64,000 nucleotides of DNA. It comes from Cercospora beticola. Lineage: Eukaryota > Ascomycota > Dothideomycetes > Mycosphaerellales > Mycosphaerellaceae. Positions 55,960 through 64,000 of the stretch are shown piece by piece. The notes beneath the pieces were generated by a model. The model saw only the letters and a program-made list of their open reading frames with translations, was not told where the DNA came from and ran no database searches. How positions within the stretch are numbered: position 1 is the stretch's first letter; each line of letters opens with the position of its first letter. The position numbers were made by a program, and so were the translations under genes. The stretch spans positions 5,208,001 through 5,272,000 of the forward strand of contig NC_088935.1 in NCBI RefSeq assembly GCF_033473495.1, written 5' to 3'.

Positions 55960-57321
55960 ATGTATCAAGCATATTCACTGCGCCAGCAGCATCGCCCACC
56001 GGGCATGCAAATCCATGCTGTACCGGAATCTGAGCGCGCGATCGACTCAACAGGACGCAAACTACCGTGGGGATACGACTACAGCGGACCCATCCAAGTC
56101 GAGAGCGATCGCAGCACGCCAGTCGAAAAAGGCCCATTCGGAAAGAGCATGAGATCGATGAGGAGAGCAAACAGCAGATCGCGCAGCACGACTGCTGTGC
56201 CGAGACAGAATGAGGATGCGCGAGCGCGGCAGGAGCAGTTGGCTGCTGAGGACGCAGTATTTGGGTCGTTGCGGAGAGTAAACACAGCGTCAAAAGAGCA
56301 ATCGAGCCCCGATGGTACAACACAACCAGCGAACGAAAACGCACGAGCGCCTGCACCGCCCATCGAGGGTGAGAGCGAGCCTACGGAAGTCTTCCTGTTT
56401 GGGTTCGGCGAGGACATGCAATGGGCTGCGATCGACTTCTATGAGCGCGTGTCGGGTGGGATTGTGCTGGAAGATTACGACCGCACACCGAACGGCGCGC
56501 GCTTCGACGTCTCAAGAGTGCGGCAAGCAGCGCAGCGAAGTTTGTCACGGGCAGCGTTGAAGAAGAAGAATACCTACAGAGGCGGTAACAGCTGGATCAA
56601 GGTCACATTTGATACGAGGCAAGCTGCGGAATTGGCTGTTGCGAGGAGTCCGCATACCATTAAAGGATACTTGGTCTACGCGGAATACTTCACCGGAAAG
56701 GGCCCAAGCAAAGATGAGGCGATACATGCTACGCAAGCAGGTGCTCAGTTGACAAGCGAAATCCTCCCTCGTTCGCTGAACACAGAGGCGCCAATTTTGG
56801 AGGGTGATGGCAGCAGTCAAACAGCAACGAGCGCGACCGCGACGAATGCCACAAGCGCAGCACCAAGCAGATCAGGGCGAGGAGGCATTTCCGGACTTCC
56901 ATGGAGCGTTGCTTCAATAATGCAAGATTCGCCTACGAACAGCTCGAGCACGATGCAAAACGGATCACGAAATAACAACGCATCTTACGAAATGGAGCAA
57001 ATCCCGAACACACCTACTCCAGCGCAAACTTCGAGCTTCCAACCTCGCGATGGAGCTCCAGTCATTCAGCATCGTCCTAGCCGTCTCCTCGAAGGCACAG
57101 TCCGACTCGTGCCAAAGGCGCCTGAACTTGCTCTTGCACCGAAGCAGCCCAAAGCCAGCTGGACGAGCTGGCTCGGGACAGGCGAGATCATCGGAGGTGC
57201 GGTACCGAGGAAGGTGGATGGAAGTTTTGATTGGGAGCTTGCGAGTCTGTACTGGAGATTCTTCGCGTGGATAGACTGGCTCTTTGGAACGGATCTGTGT
57301 GGGTTGAAAGGGGATGAATAG
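55960..57321 (+). CDS. RRM-containing protein of the Nup35/Nup53 type, single exon
   Basis: 453 aa. Residues 1-135 are disordered and basic. Residues about 140-255 contain one RRM-like domain with T-E-V-F-L-F-G-F at the first strand, A-A-I-D-F-Y-E-R in the first helix and S-W-I-K-V-T-F-D-T as the RNP1-position strand, lacking RNA-binding aromatics. That pattern is close to the nucleoporin Nup35/Nup53 RRM, which dimerises instead of binding RNA. The C-terminal part is disordered, but the last 60 residues end in a Trp-rich hydrophobic segment (L-Y-W-R-F-F-A-W-I-D-W-L-F), which could be a membrane-binding amphipathic helix, as in Nup53. Assignment to the nuclear pore is inference. Confidence 0.65.
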   Translation: MYQAYSLRQQHRPPGMQIHAVPESERAIDSTGRKLPWGYDYSGPIQVESDRSTPVEKGPFGKSMRSMRRANSRSRSTTAVPRQNEDARARQEQLAAEDAVFGSLRRVNTASKEQSSPDGTTQPANENARAPAPPIEGESEPTEVFLFGFGEDMQWAAIDFYERVSGGIVLEDYDRTPNGARFDVSRVRQAAQRSLSRAALKKKNTYRGGNSWIKVTFDTRQAAELAVARSPHTIKGYLVYAEYFTGKGPSKDEAIHATQAGAQLTSEILPRSLNTEAPILEGDGSSQTATSATATNATSAAPSRSGRGGISGLPWSVASIMQDSPTNSSSTMQNGSRNNNASYEMEQIPNTPTPAQTSSFQPRDGAPVIQHRPSRLLEGTVRLVPKAPELALAPKQPKASWTSWLGTGEIIGGAVPRKVDGSFDWELASLYWRFFAWIDWLFGTDLCGLKGDE

Positions 57322-59547
57322 AAAGTGCCACTCTGCAAAGCGTTCTATGATGTTCTTGAGCGAGGAGTTTTTAAACTGGAAATGGTTCACTTGGGCTGGT
57401 TTGAGAATGAGGATGCGGACGTGCAGATTCGATACTGAATACGCACGAGAGAATGGGTTCGAGAATGAAAGAAGTTGTAAGGTACCTGGCCCAACTCTGT
57501 GAAGCACAAAAATGGATGGGAATGACTTACGCAAGCACAACTGTACACTGAAGCCACGCACATTCACTCCGTGCCCAATTGGGCATCGCTTCACAGACTC
57601 CATTATCACACAGGCCCCTTTTCCAATACAATGGTACAACTCCCTCCCCACGCGGCAGCCCGTGCTCATTTCATGGCATCAACCACGTCCCGTCCCTGGT
57701 CGTAGAAGATTCCAAGACGTCATCTCTCCAAGGACGTGGATGCATCGAAGCAGGAGTGCACTAGGGCTCCGCCGCATCAAGCTAGTCATCCGGGGCCTGT
57801 GCCATGAGATCCGAAATCCAACCTTGGAAAATCCCATGGGACGACGGAGATATCAACTCACCAGGACGAAGAGGCAGGGTCAACAGGCTTGCGGCATTGC
57901 CTGCAAGAGGCAAACCGCGAGAAACTTCGCGGAGTTTTGTGGAGTTTCTGTTGAAGCTTCAGTGCTTCGCTGCAATGCTCATCATTGCTGTGTCGACGCA
58001 TTGTTGTCATGATGAAGTGGACGTACCGGACATGCTAGGACAGCCTGACTTGGGAGAATCGCGGACTGCTCAGCAGAAGCGATGAGTACCTCTGTATTTG
58101 GAAATCCTTGTTGATGAGAGGCTTATGCGGGATCTTTCAAGATCGGTTAGGATGTTAGCGAAAGTGGATTGATGAGACTTGCGTGGGCACATTGTCTCGC
58201 TACCAGACGAGAGGTGGGTGGAATTTCCAGAAAGTTGGAAATAGATCTTGTGCTTCGTATGCGAGATTGACAAGACGGCAGACGGCAAGCGTTGTTTGGT
58301 AGAGAGCTCGTGTGGCAGCTGTGATGGAAAAAGTGGCAGAGTGGTTGTTCAACGGATGCAGACCCTTGTCTTCCGTCTGTCGATGAGGTTCGCAGAATGT
58401 AAAGTATATCTTTGATATCTGTGAAGAGCCGGGAATGTGCCGACAGCTATTGCCATGTTGTGAGAGATGTCTTCTGTTGGCATTCGGCTTGTCTTGCATC
58501 ATTGCTAAAGAGCGCAAGCATTCAGTGCGTGGATGATGGGCTTGGAATTGATCACGATACGACTTGCTTGCTGTTTAGGAGTCGTCCAGATTGATTCTAG
58601 CCTGTTCCCAACTTATTCACAAACGAGGTGTGTGGTGGCGAACGGAGTATTATTCCGGCCCAGGTCCCTGAGTTCCTATGGGTTCCCATGGAAGCCATCG
58701 ACCAGGTTTGGCCATGCAAATTATTGCTCGAGCATCGACTTCACTCGCTTCATGCAGCCAAGTCTGTATTGGAGGTGAAAGTGGACGTTCTGGGATGGTG
58801 GGCAGACGTCTCGAGCAGTGGCACGCGAAGCCGAGCTCGCAGGCGTTCAATTGCACGTGTGAAAAGGCCTCTCCTCGGCGCTGAGACATGCACAATGTGG
58901 GTGTGGCGCCGCCTTCTGGTGCCAATGGGAGCAGTTGTCGACGTTAGCAGGCAACGAGTCTGTGATGGGAAAAGCTAGGGGAGTTTTCTGGATGTCCGTC
59001 GAACGGCGCACATGCAAGCATGGCTTCGTCCTGGACGTGGCTTCCACGTTTCCGAGAGCATGAGTCGCGTACAGGTGTAGAGCATGCAGAAATATAAGGT
59101 TCCATCGTCGGTGCATTGATCGCCAGCATTGCAGTTGACGACTTCATCTTTGCCGACGGCCCACGGGCAACGCACTCGCTGATATTTGCTCACTGCTCCG
59201 CCAGGTCGTTGAACCGAGATCCATCATCGCGCCTGCCACTACTTCGCTCCCTGCAAGACATCTATAGCCCGATCTGCTAGGCCACGCCTTCCTGCACGTA
59301 CGCCGAGCCGAGGGAGCGGGACAAGCACCAAGTGCACTTGCCTGGAAAAGCAAAGTGCAAAACGTCTAGTGCTATATCCTCCACCTCACGCCGTCTGATA
59401 CGAGTCTTCGTCCCTCTCGCCGAGGATTGGAGACTGCCTCGCCATCTCTTCCCTTCACCTACGAGGGTGTGCACCTCGCGCATGTTCTCGCCTTCCTGAG
59501 GTGAATCCCTCGCACTTCCATCCTCGCGTCACAATTTCAGCGCCACG
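57322..59547. other. Gene-poor interval of about 2.2 kb
   Basis: This lies between the Nup35-type gene and the Rax1-like gene. No frame shows a domain or a coherent splice pattern on either strand. The last 200 bases are the pyrimidine-rich leader of the next gene. Confidence 0.5.
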
Positions 59548-61002
59548 ATGGTGTACAACATTACCTACCGCCGCCCTTCGAAGGTCCAGGCATCGTCCAG
59601 TGATTCCATCAATGGAGACGAGAAGCAAAAGTCTATCAATGAGTCCATTGAGTCTGGAAACTCTGGCATGAGCCATGGCATTCCAGCAGCGTTGTCCTTT
59701 GACCGCATTATCGCTGGTGGCACTTGTCCTGTGAGTGCACCGCACGATATCTCCAGGATCACACTGACCTCAGACGCAGCCCGTGACGCTACGAGAGTTC
59801 ATGAACTACCTCAAGTACATCGAGTATGCAGCTGAGAACCTGCAATTCTTCCTCTGGTACAAAGATTATGCCTCACGTTGGGAGCAGCTCAAGGACAGCG
59901 AGAAGGCCTTGTCACCAGAATGGACGATACCTCCAGAAGCTGACATGACCATCCCGCCTGCTCGGCCAAAGCGAGTACCCGCTCAGATCGCGGCAGTGCT
60001 CAAGGACACCGACTTTGCAGATGCACCGAAGCAACCTGTGGAACGACCTGACCCTTTCAACATGCCGCCGAAGTCTGGGTCCTTTGAAGACAAGAGGGAG
60101 TTTGATTCGGACTATGCGATGTCGATGAGCGACGACAAGACTCTGTTGAGCAGTACGAACAGCAACAACCATCAAAGTGTCACGAACCACGCTTTTGATG
60201 AGGCCGGCATGAAGTGGAAGCCATGTAAGCAGTGATGCACCCCCTTCCAGTGAATCGACTCTGACGAGATACAGTCACCTCGCAGGCATACCGCGATGAA
60301 GTCTCCCGCATCGTCAGCATATACATCGCTGAAGGTAGTCCCCGTGAGCTGAACTTGTCCTCACGCGAACGTCAAGCAGTATTGCATGCTCTGCAGCACA
60401 CAACCCATCCCAGCGCGTTCAACTCCATTGTCACGAGCGTTGACTTCTCTTTGCGCAAGCAAGCCCACCCCAACTTCATCCGATGGACGATCTGCAACGG
60501 CAACCGATCTCGCGTCATTTTCGCCCGTGGTCTGGGCATCTTTCTCATCCTGGCCGCCTTCATCGCGGACCTACTCATCACTCTCAGCTCTGCTGGACGT
60601 GGATGGAGGGTGCTGCCTATCATCGGCTGGCTCCTTGGCATATCCACTTTGATCGCTGCCTGGAAGGGCATGTGTGTTGTCTTGCATGGCCTGCATCACA
60701 GACACATCCGGCCATGGGAGCTTTTCACGGACGAGACGGAAGAACAGATCAACGAGAAATTCAACTCAAAGGATGGCCTTGTCTCTGAATCTCGCAATTC
60801 TTTCGAAGAAGAGCCGTGGGTGCCACGTTATAAGAAGCGAAACATCATTCGAAAGATCTTCGATCGCGAAGTCTGGATTCAGGAACCTGCTCTACGCCAG
60901 ATTCAGGACACCATCTTTCTCCAGTCGCTGCTCGGCGCATTTGTGGCTTCTGTGATTGTCGTTGGCATCTTCTGTGCGGTGCCTCATGGTAACTTGTTTT
61001 AA
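59548..61002 (+). CDS. rax1: RGS-domain membrane protein, Rax1-like, 3 exons
   Basis: Exons 59548-59730, 59780-60224 and 60275-61002 give 451 aa. The N-terminal half is an RGS-like domain split by a disordered insert: L-R-E-F-M-N-Y-L and N-L-Q-F-F-L-W-Y at about residues 65-90, a Pro/Ser-rich insert at 115-205, then Y-R-D-E-V-S-R-I, L-S-S-R-E-R and F-N-S-I at about 215-270. Three hydrophobic segments follow near residues 300-320, 330-350 and 425-445. This is the architecture of Rax1, which helps mark bud or growth sites in yeast and affects development in filamentous fungi. The RGS part may lack GTPase-activating residues; that was not tested. Confidence 0.88.
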
Positions 61003-61985
61003 CACTGACGCAAATTGCATGAGGGCCAAGGACGCTGTATGATTACGAAATAAAAGCACTGTTAAGACAGCGATGATCAAATATATATTCATGGGCAAAA
61101 CATGGCATGGTGCTGGGGCGTCGAAATTCTGTGATATGCTACATCGAGCATGAGTACAGCACACTCAACTCGATCTGGCGCTGGGAGCGGGTCAAGCGGC
61201 ATTTTTAGAGGAAACGGTCGCTTTCTGGGAAAGGGAAATACATTTTAACGAGACCATGTATCACGTAACGAATTGTTGTGCATATGACGTAGAGCACCTT
61301 GTAGATTTGAAGGATTTCCCGTGTTGCCAGTTGCTTGTGTCACCTATCGTGATGGGGGCAGGAATCTTTTTGGCAGACTTTACTCGGCATGGCTTACGCC
61401 TTTCATCTAGAATATGGTCACTCTGGGCATTCGTAAGCCACCTTGCATTGCACCGCTGCTAAGAATAGCTTCAGCTCGTGATGAAGACGTTAGAACATAC
61501 AATGGAGCAGGAGTTTTGGAGCACGAAGTCAGCTTGTACAATGTGTAATATGCAAGGCTGGAAACAGAAAATGGTCACAGATCCGAACGAATGGATGCTG
61601 GCCAGTCGGTCGGGAGGAACAAGTGAACAAGCTTCTTTCCCTTCATGCAGGAACGTGGGCTGAGATAAACTTCATGTACTGCGATATACACTGCACAATG
61701 CAGCACAGCCTGGCGTTCTTTGGGAGAGGTGTTTCAGCTCTTGCGTAGAGCCTCCGTGTAAATATTTTGATGTGTTGTTGAGACATCTTGAAAGATTTGT
61801 TCAGTTTCGTGTTTCTTACTTCCTCAATTGTTCTGCTAGAATCAAGTCTCTGAAGCAGCTGCGAGCTTTCCCAGCTATTCTCAACCCATCCCATTGGCAA
61901 AGCAAGGTCCAATTCCCTCTCACGCGACACCACTACAACACTCCCCTTCTACCTCGAATTTCTGCACGACATACGCAAATCCACC
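61003..61985. other. Intergenic region with a polyadenylation signal for rax1
   Basis: AATAAA at 61049-61054 lies about 45 bases after the rax1 stop. The rest is the promoter of gna1. No gene seen. Confidence 0.55.
61049..61054 (+). terminator. Polyadenylation signal for the rax1-like gene
   Basis: AATAAA about 45 bases past the stop codon, in an AT-rich context. Confidence 0.5.
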
Positions 61986-62656
61986 ATGTCCTCCGAACCC
62001 AACGGCTCCAACGCCCAAGCGCTCTTCTCCCCCTCCCTCATCTCCGAACAAGTCGCCTCGCAGCTTCCCACAGGCTACTCGATCCGCCCGCTCGAACGAA
62101 CAGATTTCGAGAAGGGTTTCCTCGATGTTTTGCGGGTTTTGACACAGGTGGGAGAGGTTACGAAAGAGGAGTTTGAGCAGAGGTTTGATGATATGAGGGG
62201 GCCTACGACTGGGGAAGGTGCGGCTGCGAACAAGGGCGGGTATCATATTTTGGTGATTTTGGATGGGGAGAAGAAGATTGTGGGGACTGGGGCGTTGATT
62301 GTGGAGAAGAAGTTGTGAGTATATTTCTGGTTTCTGGTCGGTTTGGTCGCGCGGTGGCATGGAGGTGTTGGGGAGCGGTGTGAGGGCATAGTTTGAGTGG
62401 ACAACGCGACTAACTGAGAAATCACAGCATTCACCACCTTGGACTCGTAGGACATATTGAGGATATTGCAGTCACGAAAGATCAGCAAGGGAAGAAGCTG
62501 GGTCTTAGGATCATTCAGGCATTGGACCACTTGGCTGAGAAGGTGGGATGCTACAAGACTATTCTGGATTGCTCAGAAGCGAATGAGGGGTTCTATGTCA
62601 AGTGTGGGTATAAGAGGGCTGGGTTGCAAATGGCGCATTATTACAACAAGTCGTGA
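61986..62656 (+). CDS. gna1: Glucosamine-6-phosphate N-acetyltransferase, 2 exons
   Basis: Exons 61986-62314 and 62428-62656 give 185 aa; the intron is 113 bp. The N-terminal half has the Gna1 signature S-I-R-P-L-E-R-T-D-F-E-K-G-F-L. The second exon carries G-H-I-E-D-I-A-V, the acetyl-CoA loop Q-G-K-K-L-G, I-L-D-C-S-E-A-N and F-Y-x-K-C-G-Y, all diagnostic. The enzyme acetylates glucosamine 6-phosphate in the cytosol on the path to UDP-GlcNAc, the precursor of chitin, N-glycans and GPI anchors. The start codon lies in a CCACC-ATG context. Confidence 0.95.
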
Positions 62657-63161
62657 GCGTGAGCATGAGCGTGAGGAAGTTTTGATGAGGCATGGTACGA
62701 GGTAACGGCAGGTAAATTATGACAGGACTCCGGGGACAGTGCGAGTGAGGGCGCTTCGGCAGATGAGAAGGGCGGAAATTTGTGAACGGAACTCTATAGA
62801 GACAGATCAGCTAGAGATATGAGACCATGAGTTCGAAGTCCGGGCACATTCATGTGCATGTCCAACGACGACTCATCCTTGCTGTACCTGCCAAGCCAAA
62901 CAGCTGCTTCGCATCTCGTACCTCGAGCTGCAACATCCGAGAATCTTACATACCCAGGTTACCACTTCCCGCATCTTGGTCAGCAAAGATATCGATCTCC
63001 ATGAGGCTGGGTCTTTCCACTACTCACTTGTCCTTTCGAGCATCAACACCGCAAAGCTCTTGGCAAATTTCTGACTGACGCAACCACTTTTTGGAAATCT
63101 CTCAAGCGGGCAAGAACTGTCGACAGATCGTACATCTTAGACATTTTCTTCGCAGTGGACG
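62657..63161. other. Intergenic region before the Trm44 gene
   Basis: This holds the 3' flank of gna1 and the promoter of the Trm44 gene. The short frame at 62827-63078 has no domain support. Confidence 0.5.
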
Positions 63162-64000
63162 ATGGTCAGTCCGATTCAGGAATCAAAGAAGACAGGCGAG
63201 GATGGCGCTCCGAGCAAGCCCGCCTTCGAGCCAAGAGAAGGCAAACAAGTCAAGACATCGATCACTTTGCCAGACGAACTATGGCACACAGTCCTCGAGT
63301 GTCCATGCACATTTCCAACTGCAGTGTTCAACACGGTGATGCTAAACTTGATCAAAAATCCCAACATCACATCAAGTCATCTGTTCCGAGCAGATATCTT
63401 CTATGACAGCGAGACCGACCATTCTTTCAACCCAGATGATGCATCAGATCCATACCGAGATGGTCTTGTTGCTCATATGAAGAAGGAGTTGCAACCAATC
63501 CGAGCGAACTGGCCGGAGTTTCGACTCGAGCGGACGATAGTGAGACAGCTGATACCGAGAAATCCGCAACTGGACAAGCCTATTGTGCAGACTTGCCACA
63601 TCTTCGAGCAAAGTAGAATTGAGGGAGAGCAGACTGAATATCGACAGCTGGTGCTGTACATACCACATGTTCTAAAACTGGAAGATATGCCGTTTTATCA
63701 TCCAACTGTCTCCCAGCTGGCTTTTCTACACACATGGAAATCTTCATTGAAATCGCCAGCATCAAAGAAAGACCCCACCGTCTCGGAACACCTGAATGGG
63801 AACGCAGAACCTCCGGGGACTCTCACGCTCCTGTACCGCCTCTTTTCAGACGAGACCCTTACGACCAAACTCTCACGCACGGCTCTCAAGCTGCTCCAGA
63901 CTATCCATAAGCACGGTCAAGGACAACTAGCTGGCTACGAGAAACGCGTTCATCATGATCAGATCATACCGCAAAAGCGCTATCAAGACACTTATACCCG
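63162..64000 (+). CDS. trm44: tRNA(Ser) Um44 2'-O-methyltransferase Trm44, 5' part (3' truncated by window edge)
   Basis: The frame is open from the ATG at 63162 to the window end (279 codons). An in-frame TAG lies 27 bases upstream, so the start is reasonably set, although an acceptor-like CAG just before it leaves a small chance of an upstream exon. Recognisable Trm44 segments are L-P-D-E-L-W-H-T-V-L-E-C-P-C-T-F-P, N-P-N-I-T-S-S-H-L-F-R-A-D-I-F-Y-D-S, Q-L-D-K-P-I-V-Q-T-C and K-H-G-Q-G-Q-L-A-G-Y-E-K-R-V-H-H-D. The AdoMet-binding C-terminal part is outside the window. The enzyme methylates the ribose of U44 in tRNA-Ser. Confidence 0.88.
   Translation, partial: MVSPIQESKKTGEDGAPSKPAFEPREGKQVKTSITLPDELWHTVLECPCTFPTAVFNTVMLNLIKNPNITSSHLFRADIFYDSETDHSFNPDDASDPYRDGLVAHMKKELQPIRANWPEFRLERTIVRQLIPRNPQLDKPIVQTCHIFEQSRIEGEQTEYRQLVLYIPHVLKLEDMPFYHPTVSQLAFLHTWKSSLKSPASKKDPTVSEHLNGNAEPPGTLTLLYRLFSDETLTTKLSRTALKLLQTIHKHGQGQLAGYEKRVHHDQIIPQKRYQDTYT

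Noticed and set aside
57512..58012. A 166-codon plus-strand frame in the gap after the Nup35-type gene
   Set aside because: Basic, low-information composition, no domain and no splice partners.

Overview
This 64 kb window is from a filamentous ascomycete, probably a Dothideomycete. The evidence is short GT-AG introns (mostly 46-115 bp) with CTGAC/CTAAT branch sites, compact genes on both strands, fungal-type rhodopsin-domain membrane proteins, a fungal Cet1-type RNA triphosphatase and a Rax1-type RGS protein. The order-level placement is an impression from protein style and could not be tested here. No tRNA, rRNA, transposon, viral or CRISPR signal was recognised by eye.

Layout. 0-10 kb: the C-terminal part of an EF-hand protein, a fungal rhodopsin-domain membrane protein, a five-exon metallo-beta-lactamase related to acyl-homoserine-lactone lactonases, a GNAT acetyltransferase and a PBDC1/Chp1-type protein. 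10-23 kb: a Ste6-like full ABC transporter, the mRNA-capping RNA 5'-triphosphatase (Cet1 type), and the 26S proteasome base subunit Rpn2 transcribed divergently from it. 22.4-25.3 kb is a gene-poor stretch of about 3 kb. 25-33 kb: a second rhodopsin-domain protein with a predicted 6-nt microexon, an uncharacterised 576-aa protein, kynurenine 3-monooxygenase, and methionine aminopeptidase 1, which is divergent from the monooxygenase. 33-45 kb: the meiotic kleisin Rec8, a triple-KH RNA-binding protein, a Yippee protein, a small four-helix membrane protein, a DUF3602 (GRGG-repeat) protein, a small uncharacterised protein, an F-box-like protein and the Arp2/3 subunit ARPC4. 46-64 kb: an RRM protein, a Pro/Gln-rich protein, the mitochondrial ADP/ATP carrier, an endonuclease/exonuclease/phosphatase-fold (TDP2-like) protein divergent from a Nup35/53-type RRM protein, the Rax1-like RGS protein, glucosamine-6-phosphate N-acetyltransferase, and the 5' portion of Trm44.

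The genes do not form one pathway or an obvious secondary-metabolite cluster. Most are housekeeping functions (capping, proteasome, actin branching, NAD synthesis from tryptophan, chitin precursor synthesis, tRNA modification, ATP export). The more variable part is the sensor-like membrane proteins, the lactonase-like enzyme and several uncharacterised proteins. Exon structures were built by hand from splice signals and reading-frame continuity. The unusual points are a 6-nt microexon, two genes whose first coding exon is only the ATG, a MAP1 intron that appears to end in GAG, a NAGNAG acceptor, and a lactonase homologue that keeps its metal ligands but has histidine where the catalytic tyrosine should be.
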